42,385 nt of DNA, taken from positions 1 to 42,385 of the forward strand of contig CAZOSB010000020.1 in NCBI GenBank assembly GCA_964582545.1. Reading direction: 5' to 3'. A program made the translations under genes and the position numbers. The first letter of the stretch is position 1; each line of letters opens with the position of its first letter. Below, piece by piece: positions 1-8,465 of the stretch. The notes under the pieces are model-generated. The model made no database searches. It was not told the DNA's origin and worked only from the letters and a program-made list of their open reading frames with translations. This DNA comes from JAVVUJ01 sp964582545 (GTDB taxonomy: Bacteria > Bacillota > Clostridia > Peptostreptococcales > Anaerovoracaceae).

Positions 1-8
1 GCGAATCA

Positions 9-49
9 CTGAAAAAGAGCGCAATCATTGAAATTACGCTCTTTTTCAG
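9..49 (-). terminator. Intrinsic terminator of tRNA-Leu
   Basis: A perfect 13-bp inverted repeat with a 15-nt loop starts 4 nt past the CCA end of the tRNA. The run of five U lies inside the 3' arm rather than after it. The structure is nearly symmetric, so it could also stop transcription arriving from the left. Confidence 0.75.
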
Positions 50-53
50 CAAT

Positions 54-139
54 TGGTGCGGACAAGAGGATTTGAACCTCCACACCCTAACGGGCACATG
101 GACCTGAACCATGCGCGTCTGCCGTTCCGCCATGTCCGC
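54..139 (-). tRNA. tRNA-Leu (anticodon CAG)
   Basis: This class II tRNA reads CUG codons. The acceptor strands GCGGACA and TGTCCGC pair perfectly. The anticodon loop TTCAGGT is closed by CATGG/CCATG, giving anticodon CAG. A long variable arm with a CCC/GGG stem is typical of leucine tRNAs. The T-arm GGAGG-TTCAAAT-CCTCT follows, and the terminal CCA is encoded in the DNA. It stands alone, with its own terminator immediately downstream. Confidence 0.96.
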
Positions 140-213
140 TTATTTATGATTCCTTTCATTTTTACACGGTAAGGAAACTTGAACCCGAGGTGGAGCATCT
201 GCTTAACCCACGT

Positions 214-241
214 GTTATATTTTAGCATATAAAATTCACAA
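214..241 (-). promoter_or_regulatory. Possible promoter of tRNA-Leu
   Basis: On the minus strand TTGTGA is followed after 16 bp by TATAAC. An overlapping alternative is an extended -10, TGCTAAAAT. A start here would leave about 70 nt of leader to be trimmed before the mature tRNA 5' end. The match is moderate. Confidence 0.35.
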
Positions 242-420
242 ATGCTATATCAAATTTAAAATTTTATAAAAAATTGTATTGAAAATTCTATGATTGGGGG
301 TGTGACCAGTAACCTGAAAATATTGAAGTAAATTTTCCTAAGCAAATTAATTCTACATTGACCAGTATTGCGGATTATAGCCCCACATTTTATAAAAGAA
401 GGGTGATGGACTGAACGTAC

Positions 421-452
421 AAAAATAGGGACGGTAAATGAAAACCATCCCT
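421..452 (-). terminator. Intrinsic terminator after asnS
   Basis: Read on the minus strand, AGGGATGGT and ACCGTCCCT form a 9-bp stem with one G-U pair and an 8-nt loop, followed by ATTTTTG. The U-run and the wobble pair fit minus-strand use better than plus-strand use. It closes the long mmdA-to-asnS operon. Confidence 0.8.
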
Positions 453-472
453 AAAAATTTATTACATATCTA

Positions 473-1906
473 TTAAAACTCCGCCGATTTTGGCGTTCTG
501 GGGAAGGGGATTACATCTCGAATATTGCTCATTCCGGTAATGTACATGATGATTCGTTCAAATCCCAAACCGTAGCCCGCATGCTTTACACCGCCGTATT
601 TTCTGAGATCCAGATACCACCAGTAATCCTTTTCATCTAAGCCCATCTCTTTGATTCTGGCCACCAGATTGTCATATCTCTCTTCCCTCTGGCTACCTCC
701 GATAATCTCGCCTACTCCCGGCACCAAAAGATCCATGGCCGCAACGGTCTTTCCATCATCGTTGAGACGCATATAAAAGGCCTTGATGTCCTTCGGATAG
801 TCCGTTACAAATACAGGTTTTTTAAAGATTTCTTCCGTAATGTATCTTTCGTGCTCCGTCTGCAAATCCACGCCCCATTCTACAGGATATTGGAATTGCT
901 TGTCTGCCTTCTTCAAAAGGTCCACCGCTTCGGTGTAAGTGATCCTGGCAAACTCTGAATTAACGATGTTATTTAATCTATCCAAAATGCCTTTATCCAC
1001 AAACTCATTAAAGAATTTCATCTCTTCCGGAGCTTTTTCCAATATATCGTTGATAATGTATTTAATCATATTCTCTGCCAACTCCATATTGTCGTTTAAG
1101 TCAGCAAAGGCTACCTCCGGCTCAATCATCCAAAACTCTGATGCATGTCTGGCAGTATTGGAATTTTCTGCCCTGAAGGTAGGTCCAAAGGTGTATACAT
1201 TCTTAAATGCTAAGGCAAAGGTCTCCGCTTCCAACTGACCGCTGACGGTTAGGCTCGCTTCCTTACCGAAGAAGTCCTGTGCGTAATTAATGGGACTTGC
1301 TGGGTCAAAGCTACCATCCTCCAATCTCTTCAGCCTAGGAGGATTATCCATATTTAATGTGGTTACCCGAAACATTTCCCCTGCACCCTCACAGTCACTC
1401 CCTGTAATGATGGGTGTATGCGTGTAAACGAAGTTATTTTCTTGAAAGAATTTATGAATCGAATAGGCGATTAATGATCTAACCCTAAACACGGCAGAAA
1501 AGGTGTTGCTTCTAGGTCTCAAATGAGCAATTTCTCGCAGGAACTCCATGGAGTGGCGCTTGGGCTGTAATGGATAATCTGCTTGGGTATCCCCCTCCAC
1601 GATTACACTTTTGGCCTTTATTTCAAAAGGTTGCTTTGACTCCGGAGTCAAAATCACCTTTCCCTTTACGGTAATGGCCGCAGAAATACCTAACTTGGAT
1701 ATCTCTGAAAAATTATCCAAATCACTTTCCTCATACACCACCTGCACCGGTCTAAAATACGTGCCGTCATTCAACTCAATAAATCCAAATTTATTTGAAT
1801 TTCTATTTTTTCTAATCCAACCGTTTACCGTTACATCCTTTTCATCGTATTGGGTGGGATTGTCAGCTACCTCTCTGTATAGTTCTTTTATTTGAATGGC
1901 CTTCAT
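473..1906 (-). CDS. asnS: Asparagine--tRNA ligase
   Basis: Cytosolic class IIb aminoacyl-tRNA synthetase that charges tRNA-Asn with asparagine. An N-terminal OB-fold anticodon-binding domain (VNGWIRKNR, about residues 10-110) precedes the catalytic core. Motif 2 (FRAENSNTARHASEF) and motif 3 (GLGFERIIMYITG, then a C-terminal FPRTP) are intact. The ASEFWMIEPE stretch after motif 2 is the asparagine-type sequence rather than the aspartate-type. I place the start at this ATG because AGGAG lies 7 nt upstream; an in-frame ATG ten codons earlier has no such site. The length of 477 residues is normal. It is the last gene of the operon, 38 nt after lysS, and a terminator follows. Confidence 0.96.
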   Translation of the reverse strand: MKAIQIKELYREVADNPTQYDEKDVTVNGWIRKNRNSNKFGFIELNDGTYFRPVQVVYEESDLDNFSEISKLGISAAITVKGKVILTPESKQPFEIKAKSVIVEGDTQADYPLQPKRHSMEFLREIAHLRPRSNTFSAVFRVRSLIAYSIHKFFQENNFVYTHTPIITGSDCEGAGEMFRVTTLNMDNPPRLKRLEDGSFDPASPINYAQDFFGKEASLTVSGQLEAETFALAFKNVYTFGPTFRAENSNTARHASEFWMIEPEVAFADLNDNMELAENMIKYIINDILEKAPEEMKFFNEFVDKGILDRLNNIVNSEFARITYTEAVDLLKKADKQFQYPVEWGVDLQTEHERYITEEIFKKPVFVTDYPKDIKAFYMRLNDDGKTVAAMDLLVPGVGEIIGGSQREERYDNLVARIKEMGLDEKDYWWYLDLRKYGGVKHAGYGLGFERIIMYITGMSNIRDVIPFPRTPKSAEF

Positions 1907-1944
1907 CGATTTTCTCCTCAAGTTTATTTTATCCATAGGAAATT

Positions 1945-3456
1945 TTATAGTGGTTTCATGGTTGGGAATAAAATGATATCGCGTATGGAAGGCGAGTTGG
2001 TCAGAAGGATAATTACCCTGTCTATACCAATTCCTAAGCCTCCTGTAGGAGGCATACCTACTTCCAAGGCATTGACGAAATCTTCATCCATAGGATGAGC
2101 TTCATCGTTCCCGTGTTCCAACTCTGCCTGCTGATCCTTAAATCTCTGTAATTGATCAATTGGGTCGTTAAGCTCTGAGAATGCATTGGCAATTTCCCAA
2201 GTGTTGATATATGCTTCAAACCTTCTGGTAATTCTAGGATCCTTAGGGTCTCTCTTTGCCAGAGGAGATACCTCTACGGGGTGTCCTGTGATAAATACAG
2301 GCCCGTCCAAATATTCTTCGCAGTATTCTTCAAACAGAGCACAGATTACATGACCTCTGGTCATCTTCTTATAATCTTCAATATTGTGTTTTTTCGCCAC
2401 TTCGCGGGCTTCTTCATCCGTATTGATCAGGTCAAAATCTTCTCCTAACCATTTCTTTACGGCATCCTGCATGGAAAGTCTCTGCCACGGTGGTGTCAAG
2501 TCAAACTGCTTTCCTTGATATTCTATCTGCATGGTTCCTAATACGTTTTGCGCTACTGTTGCCACGCAATTTTCCGTTATATCCATCATGTCTTCCATGT
2601 TACCATATGCTTGGTAAAGCTCCATGGAAGTAAACTCAGGGTTATGGTTTCTGTCCATTCCTTCATTTCTGAACATTTTGCCCATTTCATAAACTCGGTC
2701 AAATCCGCCTACAATCAACCTTTTTAAGTATAGTTCGTTTGAAATCCTCATTCGCATATCAATATCCAGAGTATTGTGATGTGTCACAAAGGGTCTGGCG
2801 TTTGCTCCACCGGCTATGGTGGTCAATATAGGAGTATCCACCTCCAAAAATCCTCGCCCCTCTAAGAAGTTCTTGATCTCTTTGATCATTTTAGAGCGTT
2901 GGATAAAGGTCTTTTTCACATCCGGATTCATGATTAAATCCACGTATCTCTGTCTGTATCTGATTTCGGTATCTTTTAATCCCTGAAATTTATTGGGAAG
3001 TATTTGAAGAGATTTGGTGAGAAGTTTTACTAAAGAGGTTTTAATAGAAATTTCACCGTGTTTCGTCCGAAAAACTTCGCCTATGATACCTACGATGTCC
3101 CCGATATCATAGGTAACAAAATGTTCATATTCCTCCGGTGTAATGGCATCCTGGCGCACGTAACATTGGATTCTTCCATCCTTATCTTGAATATCGATGA
3201 AGGAGGCCTTTCCCATCTGTCGTTTGGCCATAATTCTGCCAGCCATCTGCACGGTTTGTCCTTCTATGGCTTCAAAATTTTCCTTAATATCAATACTATA
3301 ATTTTGAACATCCCAAGTTTCGGTCAGAAACGGATTCCTGCCTTCGTCTTGTAGTTTTTTCAACTTTTCCCGTCTTATTTGTCGAAGTTCGTTTAAGCCT
3401 TCTTCTGATAGTTCAACTTCTTCCTCTATATTTAAGTTTTTCTCTTCTGTACTCAT
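1945..3456 (-). CDS. lysS: Lysine--tRNA ligase (class II)
   Basis: Attaches lysine to tRNA-Lys in the cytosol. The protein has 503 residues, the usual length for bacterial LysRS. An acidic, charged N-terminal extension is followed by the OB-fold domain (GRIMAKRQMGKASFIDIQD, about 70-170). The class II core follows: motif 2 (MFRNEGMDRNHNPEFTSME) and motif 3 with GGLGIGIDRVIILLT near the C-terminus. A GAGGG sequence lies just upstream of the ATG. It sits 36 nt after greA and 38 nt before asnS, all in one direction, and the greA-lysS pairing is common in Firmicutes. No T-box leader is seen. Confidence 0.97.
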   Translation of the reverse strand: MSTEEKNLNIEEEVELSEEGLNELRQIRREKLKKLQDEGRNPFLTETWDVQNYSIDIKENFEAIEGQTVQMAGRIMAKRQMGKASFIDIQDKDGRIQCYVRQDAITPEEYEHFVTYDIGDIVGIIGEVFRTKHGEISIKTSLVKLLTKSLQILPNKFQGLKDTEIRYRQRYVDLIMNPDVKKTFIQRSKMIKEIKNFLEGRGFLEVDTPILTTIAGGANARPFVTHHNTLDIDMRMRISNELYLKRLIVGGFDRVYEMGKMFRNEGMDRNHNPEFTSMELYQAYGNMEDMMDITENCVATVAQNVLGTMQIEYQGKQFDLTPPWQRLSMQDAVKKWLGEDFDLINTDEEAREVAKKHNIEDYKKMTRGHVICALFEEYCEEYLDGPVFITGHPVEVSPLAKRDPKDPRITRRFEAYINTWEIANAFSELNDPIDQLQRFKDQQAELEHGNDEAHPMDEDFVNALEVGMPPTGGLGIGIDRVIILLTNSPSIRDIILFPTMKPL

Positions 3457-3492
3457 GGCGCCCTCTTTCTCGTTTATTATTTGGCTATTTCT

Positions 3493-3966
3493 CTATTTGG
3501 ATATCTTCATTACTTCATACTGTACAATTCCATCAGGGACTTGAATTTCCGCTATTTCTCCTACTTTTTTACCCAAAAGACCGGAACCTACTGCGGATTC
3601 GTTGGAAATTTTTCCCTCATAAGGGTCTGCCTCCGCAGAGCCTACGATGATAAATTCCATTATTTCTCCGGATTGAAGTTCCTTCACCTTAGCTTTTAGT
3701 CCTAGTCCCACTTGATTCTTAGGCATGGTTTTTTCATCGATGATCTTTGCTTTCCTCACCATGTTCTCTAGTTTACTGATTCTCTCCTCTAGCTCCGCTT
3801 GCTCGTTTTTGGCAGAATCATATTCTGAGTTCTCTGAAATATCCCCATAAGAAATCGCCTCTTTTATTCTTTCAGCGACTTCCCTCCTTCTAACAGTTAT
3901 TAATTCATCCAGCTCTGCAACAGTTTTCTCATATCCTTCTTTCGTTAAGAGTATCTCCTCTGTCAT
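3493..3966 (-). CDS. greA: Transcription elongation factor GreA
   Basis: Binds the secondary channel of RNA polymerase and stimulates cleavage of backtracked RNA so that elongation can resume. The 157 residues match the family. An N-terminal antiparallel coiled coil (about 1-75, with SYGDISENSEYDSAK carrying the acidic tip residues) is followed by a C-terminal FKBP-like domain with VGSAEADP and the conserved SPLG-type turn seen here as SGLLGKKVGE. An AAAGGAG ribosome-binding site precedes the ATG. The 98-nt gap to dusB upstream is the widest inside this operon and is AT-rich, so an extra internal promoter is possible. Confidence 0.96.
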   Translation of the reverse strand: MTEEILLTKEGYEKTVAELDELITVRRREVAERIKEAISYGDISENSEYDSAKNEQAELEERISKLENMVRKAKIIDEKTMPKNQVGLGLKAKVKELQSGEIMEFIIVGSAEADPYEGKISNESAVGSGLLGKKVGEIAEIQVPDGIVQYEVMKISK

Positions 3967-4064
3967 TGCTTTTCTCCTTTACTTGTTTGCTATATTTTGT
4001 ATTATAAATATTCTGTTACTGAAATATTATGCTCGTACATGCGAAATATTATAAAGTATTATAA

Positions 4065-5027
4065 TTACAAAGTCAAGAAAAGTTCACGCACCTCCTGAGA
4101 CGTCTTGGCTTGGTTAATCCGCCTTCTCATTTCCGTTGCTCCCGGCACCCCCTTCAGATACCAACCCACGTGTTTTCGCATTTCTCTGACAGCGATATTT
4201 TCTCCTTTTTCTGTAATCAGCATATCAAAATGTTTATTTACGATATGCATTTTTTCACTGATGGTAGGCCCTTTCGACTTAGGTTGCCCCTCCCAAAGTG
4301 AAATCGATTCACGAAATATCCAAGGGTTCCCCATAGCGCCCCTGGCAATCATGACAAAATCACAGCCCGTTTCCTCCAATAGATTCATAGCATCCTCTGC
4401 TGAAAAGATGTCGCCGTTCCCTATAACCGGTATTTTGACTGCTTGTTTTACTTCCTTGATGACTGACCAATCTGCCTTTCCTGAATAGTATTGTTCTCTG
4501 GTTCTTCCATGAACTGCCACCGCACTTCCACCTGCCGATTCGATGGCCAGAGCCACTTCAACCGCATTGATGTTGTGATGATCCCATCCGATTCTAATTT
4601 TGGCAGTAACAGGTTTTCCAGCGTTTTCTACAGCAGTTCTGACCAATCGATATACCAGCTCAGGATTTTTTAGCAGTGCCGACCCTTCGCCATTCTTTAC
4701 CACCTTAGGTACGGGACAACCCATATTAATATCCAAAATCACATTCTCTCTTTTAGACAACTTTTCTGCGGTATAAGCAACAATATCCGGTTCACAACCA
4801 AAAATTTGAAAGGCAACAGGTTTTTCATCATCGTATATTTTCAATAGACGTTCAGTGTTTGCACCATTAAAATAAAGTCCCTTGCCGCTTACCATCTCTG
4901 AGTAAACCAACGAGGCACCTTGCTCTTTACAAATTCTTCTGAAAGCGGAGTCTGTTACTCCCGCTAAAGGCGCCAGAAAAAATGGATTTTCCGGCACCAC
5001 ATTTCCAATATTATCGATTTTTTTCAT
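4065..5027 (-). CDS. dusB: tRNA-dihydrouridine synthase (DusB family)
   Basis: FMN- and NADPH-dependent enzyme reducing uridines in the D-loop of tRNA. It is a TIM-barrel protein of 320 residues. The flavin-binding APLAGVTDSAFR lies near residue 19, and NMGCPVPKVVKNGEG carries the catalytic Cys104. KIRIGWD, HGRTREQYYSG and the phosphate-binding GNGDI and RGAMGNPWIF segments follow. The start codon lies inside the 3' end of coaX (17-nt overlap), so translation is probably coupled. The coaX-dusB-greA-lysS order is familiar in low-GC Gram-positives. Confidence 0.95.
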   Translation of the reverse strand: MKKIDNIGNVVPENPFFLAPLAGVTDSAFRRICKEQGASLVYSEMVSGKGLYFNGANTERLLKIYDDEKPVAFQIFGCEPDIVAYTAEKLSKRENVILDINMGCPVPKVVKNGEGSALLKNPELVYRLVRTAVENAGKPVTAKIRIGWDHHNINAVEVALAIESAGGSAVAVHGRTREQYYSGKADWSVIKEVKQAVKIPVIGNGDIFSAEDAMNLLEETGCDFVMIARGAMGNPWIFRESISLWEGQPKSKGPTISEKMHIVNKHFDMLITEKGENIAVREMRKHVGWYLKGVPGATEMRRRINQAKTSQEVRELFLTL

Positions 5028-5793
5028 AAATCAGTTGTAAACCCTCCAGAGTTAACAGCTTGTCTACTGCATCAATGCAGGATATCCCCACCTCAATGAG
5101 GGTCGCCAAACCGCCCGTAGCCACTACCTTAGGTTCTTTTCCGCTACCATCTACTTCAGATAACTCCTTCTTCATCTTTTGGATAATGAAGTCCACCATC
5201 CCCATATGACCATATACCAATCCCGACTGCATGCTTTCTGGAGTGTTTGTACAGATTACATGCCCAGGTCCCTCCAGATCCACCCTAGGTAGCTTTGCGG
5301 TCTTTTCAAAAAGGGCATCAGATGAAATTTTCAACCCTGGAGCAATGGTTCCTCCCAGATACTCACCTTTTGAGGTCAGGGCACAAAAAGTAGTTGCTGT
5401 CCCAAAATCCACCAAGATGAGAGGACCCCCATACTTTGCCATGCCGGCTACAGCATTTACAATGCGATCAGCACCTACTTGTTTTGGGTTGTCATATTTG
5501 ATGGTAAGCCCTGTTTCAAGGTCTTGATCCACCACAATAGGACGCTTGTTAAAATACTTCATAGACAAATGCTGAAGGGTAAACAAAACAGAGGGTACCA
5601 CTGTAGAAATAATGACATCTTGCACATCGTTTGCGTTTAGCTTTTCATATTCAAAAAGCTGATTGACCAACATTCCATACTCATCTGCACTCTTCCTAGT
5701 GTCCGTTTCCAATCGCCAGTTCTGAATTAGGTTTCCCTCTTTGAAAACGCCCAAAACAATGTTGGTGTTGCCTACATCAAATGCCAATAACAT
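5011..5793 (-). CDS. coaX: Type III pantothenate kinase
   Basis: Phosphorylates pantothenate, the first step of coenzyme A synthesis. The ASKHA-fold signatures are present: the phosphate-1 loop DVGNTNIVLGVF at the N-terminus, the pantothenate-site sequence GADRIVNAVA near residue 100, VDFGTATTF with the catalytic aspartate, GGTIAPGL, and a C-terminal ATGGLA. The 260 residues fit the family. AGGAGG precedes the ATG by 8 nt. Coenzyme A supply fits the CoA-thioester decarboxylase genes just upstream in the same operon, although this linkage may be incidental. Confidence 0.95.
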   Translation of the reverse strand: MLLAFDVGNTNIVLGVFKEGNLIQNWRLETDTRKSADEYGMLVNQLFEYEKLNANDVQDVIISTVVPSVLFTLQHLSMKYFNKRPIVVDQDLETGLTIKYDNPKQVGADRIVNAVAGMAKYGGPLILVDFGTATTFCALTSKGEYLGGTIAPGLKISSDALFEKTAKLPRVDLEGPGHVICTNTPESMQSGLVYGHMGMVDFIIQKMKKELSEVDGSGKEPKVVATGGLATLIEVGISCIDAVDKLLTLEGLQLIYEKNR

Positions 5794-5849
5794 CTATATT
5801 TCCTCCTGCTTATCTTCAGCAATTCCTATTAATTTAAATACTGTATCCC

Positions 5850-6254
5850 TTATTTTAAGGATATGAGTACATCACCTGCGTTTACAGGGGCTCCTTTGGA
5901 AACAGGAATGCTATCTACAGTTCCCGCGCTTGGTGCAGTAATTTCATTTTCCATCTTCATTGCTTCCAAGATAATCAAAACTTGACCTTCTGTTACCGCA
6001 TCACCCACGTTGACCTTAATATCTAAGATCGTACCGGGCATTGGGCAGTCCACCTTTTGCGCTCCTGCAGAAGGTGCAGATGGAGCTGGAGCAGCTGGTG
6101 CGGCAGCAGGTGCGGGAGCTGCTGGAGCGGCAGCGGGTGTAGCTGCAACAGGTGCGGCAGCAGGAGCTGACGGAGCTGTTGCTGTGCTTCCTCCCACCTC
6201 TTCCACTTCTACCGCATATACCGTTCCATTTACATTAATATTATATTTTTTCAT
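5850..6254 (-). CDS. mmdC: Biotin carboxyl carrier subunit of a CoA decarboxylase (MmdC/GcdC type)
   Basis: Carries CO2 on a biotin prosthetic group between the carboxyltransferase and its partner subunit. Of 134 residues, 1-20 form a short beta-rich start, about 22-66 are an Ala/Pro-rich swinging linker, and 67-134 are a biotinyl-lipoyl domain. The biotinylated lysine is K100 in EAMKMEN. The ATG is chosen because GGAGG lies 8 nt before it; a further in-frame ATG five codons upstream overlaps that site. The gene lies 35 nt after the OadG-like gene and 56 nt before coaX. A sodium-pump beta subunit would be expected next and is missing. Confidence 0.92.
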   Translation of the reverse strand: MKKYNINVNGTVYAVEVEEVGGSTATAPSAPAAAPVAATPAAAPAAPAPAAAPAAPAPSAPSAGAQKVDCPMPGTILDIKVNVGDAVTEGQVLIILEAMKMENEITAPSAGTVDSIPVSKGAPVNAGDVLISLK

Positions 6255-6289
6255 CTTATAATCCTCCAAACTTATTATTAAATTTTTAC

Positions 6290-6736
6290 TTAAATTTTTC
6301 TACTATCTATAGCATCTCTGGCTCCTGCCATGCCCCAAACTGGTACATCACCGGAGATTCTGTTTATCTTTCGAATTACCAATCGATTTACAAAGTCCTT
6401 GCTTTCTCCTGCAGCTATGGCAGCCATGAGGACTGCTACCAATTCAGGGTTCAGTTCCTGAGAGCCCTTTGACGGAACCTCAGCAGACACCTGTGACACC
6501 ACGTTCACCTCTTGACTTTTTCCCGTTGAAGGAGAAGATTGAGGAGTACTTTGTTGTTTCTGTGTTAATATTTTGGTCATCAATGCGATTACACCCCAAA
6601 GCAGTATGAGCACTGCAAAGGTTATGCCCATTCCCATTAATGTGGTAATCAGTGCGCCTGTAATCTTTTCACCTACCGTCAATTGTTCAAACAGCTTGGG
6701 ATCCGAGAAACGCTCCATTAAGTCTAATTTTTCCAT
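6290..6736 (-). CDS. mmdD: OadG/MmdD-like small membrane subunit of a biotin decarboxylase
   Basis: In methylmalonyl-CoA and oxaloacetate decarboxylases a small one-helix subunit (delta or gamma) assembles the complex at the membrane. Here, of 148 residues, one transmembrane helix spans about 25-56 (TTLMGMGITFAVLILLWG). A Ser/Gln/Pro linker follows, then a C-terminal segment (VAVLMAAIAAGE to GARDAIDSR), the type of conserved tail found in MmdD-like proteins. AGGAGG lies 5 nt before the chosen ATG. It sits between the carboxyltransferase and carrier genes with short gaps (23 and 35 nt). Family membership is clear; the exact substrate system is inferred. Confidence 0.85.
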   Translation of the reverse strand: MEKLDLMERFSDPKLFEQLTVGEKITGALITTLMGMGITFAVLILLWGVIALMTKILTQKQQSTPQSSPSTGKSQEVNVVSQVSAEVPSKGSQELNPELVAVLMAAIAAGESKDFVNRLVIRKINRISGDVPVWGMAGARDAIDSRKI

Positions 6737-6759
6737 TATTACCTCCTGAAGGGACAAAT

Positions 6760-8301
6760 TTATAGGGGAATATTACCGTGTTTTTTAGCTGGCAAAGATT
6801 GTCTCTTTGATGCTAGCATGTCAAACCCACTGATAATTCTCTGTCTGGAAGTTCTGGGATCGATAATATCATCTACATATCCCAGTTCCGCTGCTCTATA
6901 TGGGTTATTGAATTTTTCTTCATATTCTGCCACTTTTTCTTGTCGCTTAGCCACAGGATCTGCCGCTGCCTTTATATCGTTTCTGAATACGATATTGGCG
7001 GCACCCTCTGCTCCCATGACAGCAATTTGTGCAGATGGCCATGCCAAAACTAGATCTGCCCCTAATTCTTTGTTGCACATTCCGATATATGCGCCACCGT
7101 AAGCTTTTCTAAGAATCACAGTAATCTTCGGAACCGTGGCCTCACAGTAAGCATACAGCATCTTTGCTCCATGTCGTATAATACCACCTGTCTCCTGCCC
7201 TACACCGGGAAGGAAACCTGGAACATCTTCGATGGTAAGGAGAGGAATGTTAAAGGCGTCACATCTTCTGATGAAACGCGCCGCTTTGTCTGAAGCATTG
7301 ATATCCAAACATCCTGCAGCGATCTTGGGCTGATTGGCGATGACTCCCACGGATTCTCCGTTTAATCGGATAAAGCAGGTAACCATATTTTTAGCATAAT
7401 GGGGCATTACATCGTAATACTTTCCATTATCTGCAATTTTTTTAATTACTTCATAAATATCGTAAGCCTTGTTTGGGTTTTCTGGAATAATGTCTGTAAA
7501 TTCCGCTATAATCCTGTTGGGGTCATCATTGATATCACCCGTAGGAGCCTTCTCCAAATTATTTGAAGGCATGTAGGAGAGAAGCTCTCTTACATCCAAC
7601 AAGGTTTGTTTATCATCTTTAGCCATAAAGTGCGCTACACCACTTTGAGAATTGTGGGTCATAGCACCTCCTAAAGCTTCTGCAGAAATATCTTCACCTG
7701 TTACGGTTTTGATTACTTGAGGTCCAGTAATAAACATTTGGCTGGTCTTATCAACCATAAAGATAAAGTCTGTAATAGCAGGGGAATATACCGCACCTCC
7801 TGCACAAGGACCCATAATAACGGAAATCTGTGGAATAACACCTGAGGAAATGGTATTATTGTAAAAAATCTTACCAAAACCTGAAAGGGCAGTTACACCT
7901 TCCTGAATTCTCGCACCACCGGAGTCATTTAATCCTATGATTGGAGCGCCCATTTTTAGCGCCATGTCTTGAACTTTTACAATTTTTTCCGCATGGTATT
8001 CTCCCAAAGAACCTCCCAGCACGGTAAAGTCCTGAGCATATGCAAAAGCCAGTCTCCCATTGATATTTCCATAACCGGTTACTACACCATCCCCCGGTGC
8101 ATGTTTTTCAGCCATATCGAAATTATTGCATCTATGGGAAACAAAAACATCCATCTCCACAAAAGTACCCTCATCAAAGAGAATGTCCATTCTTTCTCTT
8201 GCAGTAAGCTTTCCTTGCGCATGCTGCGCATCTATTCTCTTCTGTCCACCACCAAGGGCGATCTGTTCTTTTTTGGAGAGCAGTGCCTCAAGCTTATTCA
8301 T
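6760..8301 (-). CDS. mmdA: Carboxyltransferase (alpha) subunit, methylmalonyl-CoA decarboxylase type
   Basis: Transfers the carboxyl group of an acyl-CoA, probably (S)-methylmalonyl-CoA, to the biotin of MmdC. The 513 residues form two crotonase-like halves. The first carries GGSLGEYHAEK, NDSGGARIQEGV and GPCAGGAVYSPA; the second carries EDVPGFLPGVGQE, RKAYGGAYIGM and WPSAQIAVMGAEGAA, the oxyanion-hole and CoA-binding elements. It resembles known MmdA much more than the acetyl-CoA carboxylase AccD subunit. Propionyl-CoA carboxylase beta is closely related and cannot be excluded. AAGGAGG precedes the ATG, and a good sigma-A promoter lies about 45-70 nt upstream. This is the first gene of the operon. 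Confidence 0.9.
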   Translation of the reverse strand: MNKLEALLSKKEQIALGGGQKRIDAQHAQGKLTARERMDILFDEGTFVEMDVFVSHRCNNFDMAEKHAPGDGVVTGYGNINGRLAFAYAQDFTVLGGSLGEYHAEKIVKVQDMALKMGAPIIGLNDSGGARIQEGVTALSGFGKIFYNNTISSGVIPQISVIMGPCAGGAVYSPAITDFIFMVDKTSQMFITGPQVIKTVTGEDISAEALGGAMTHNSQSGVAHFMAKDDKQTLLDVRELLSYMPSNNLEKAPTGDINDDPNRIIAEFTDIIPENPNKAYDIYEVIKKIADNGKYYDVMPHYAKNMVTCFIRLNGESVGVIANQPKIAAGCLDINASDKAARFIRRCDAFNIPLLTIEDVPGFLPGVGQETGGIIRHGAKMLYAYCEATVPKITVILRKAYGGAYIGMCNKELGADLVLAWPSAQIAVMGAEGAANIVFRNDIKAAADPVAKRQEKVAEYEEKFNNPYRAAELGYVDDIIDPRTSRQRIISGFDMLASKRQSLPAKKHGNIPL

Positions 8302-8343
8302 ATAAATTCCTCCTTATTTCTTAATGCGGTAATATATAGCATT

Positions 8344-8372
8344 AATATAACTTATAATAATTCATTTTTCAA
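8344..8372 (-). promoter_or_regulatory. Sigma-A promoter of the mmdA-to-asnS operon
   Basis: On the minus strand TTGAAA and TATATT are separated by exactly 17 bp, each one base off consensus. The site lies between the ftsH terminator and the mmdA start, as expected for an operon promoter. Confidence 0.65.
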
Positions 8373-8409
8373 TAAACATTTCGATTGTATACAATATTAT
8401 TTCATTTGC

Positions 8410-8442
8410 AAAAGCGATAGTTATAGATTCCATAACTATCGC
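8410..8442 (-). terminator. Intrinsic terminator after ftsH
   Basis: An 11-bp perfect stem (GCGATAGTTAT/ATAACTATCGC) with a 7-nt loop is followed on the minus strand by TTTTGC. It separates ftsH from the mmdA operon. Confidence 0.75.
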
Positions 8443-8465
8443 AGATCTACTTATAGGATTATAAC

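Larger units (their letters stand above)
140..472. other. Gene-free spacer between asnS and tRNA-Leu
   Basis: This AT-rich stretch of about 330 nt holds no credible coding region. It contains the asnS terminator near 421-452 and a possible promoter for the tRNA near 214-241. A GC-richer patch at about 166-215 would lie in the tRNA leader and superficially resembles a worn tRNA T-arm, but it does not fold as a tRNA. Confidence 0.6.

Noticed and set aside
166..215. Possible second tRNA upstream of tRNA-Leu
   Set aside because: It contains GGTTCAAG like a T-loop, but the flanking bases do not form a T-stem or acceptor stem.
4021..4060. GAAATATTAT repeated twice between dusB and greA
   Set aside because: It is a short AT-rich direct repeat; no regulator or promoter pattern could be tied to it.
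1907..4064. T-box riboswitch for lysS or asnS
   Set aside because: The gaps before asnS, lysS and greA are too short, and no T-box sequence (TGGNACCGCG) is present.
6010..6261. Gly/Ala-rich plus-strand frame opposite mmdC
   Set aside because: It is the antisense of the Ala/Pro linker codons of the biotin carrier.
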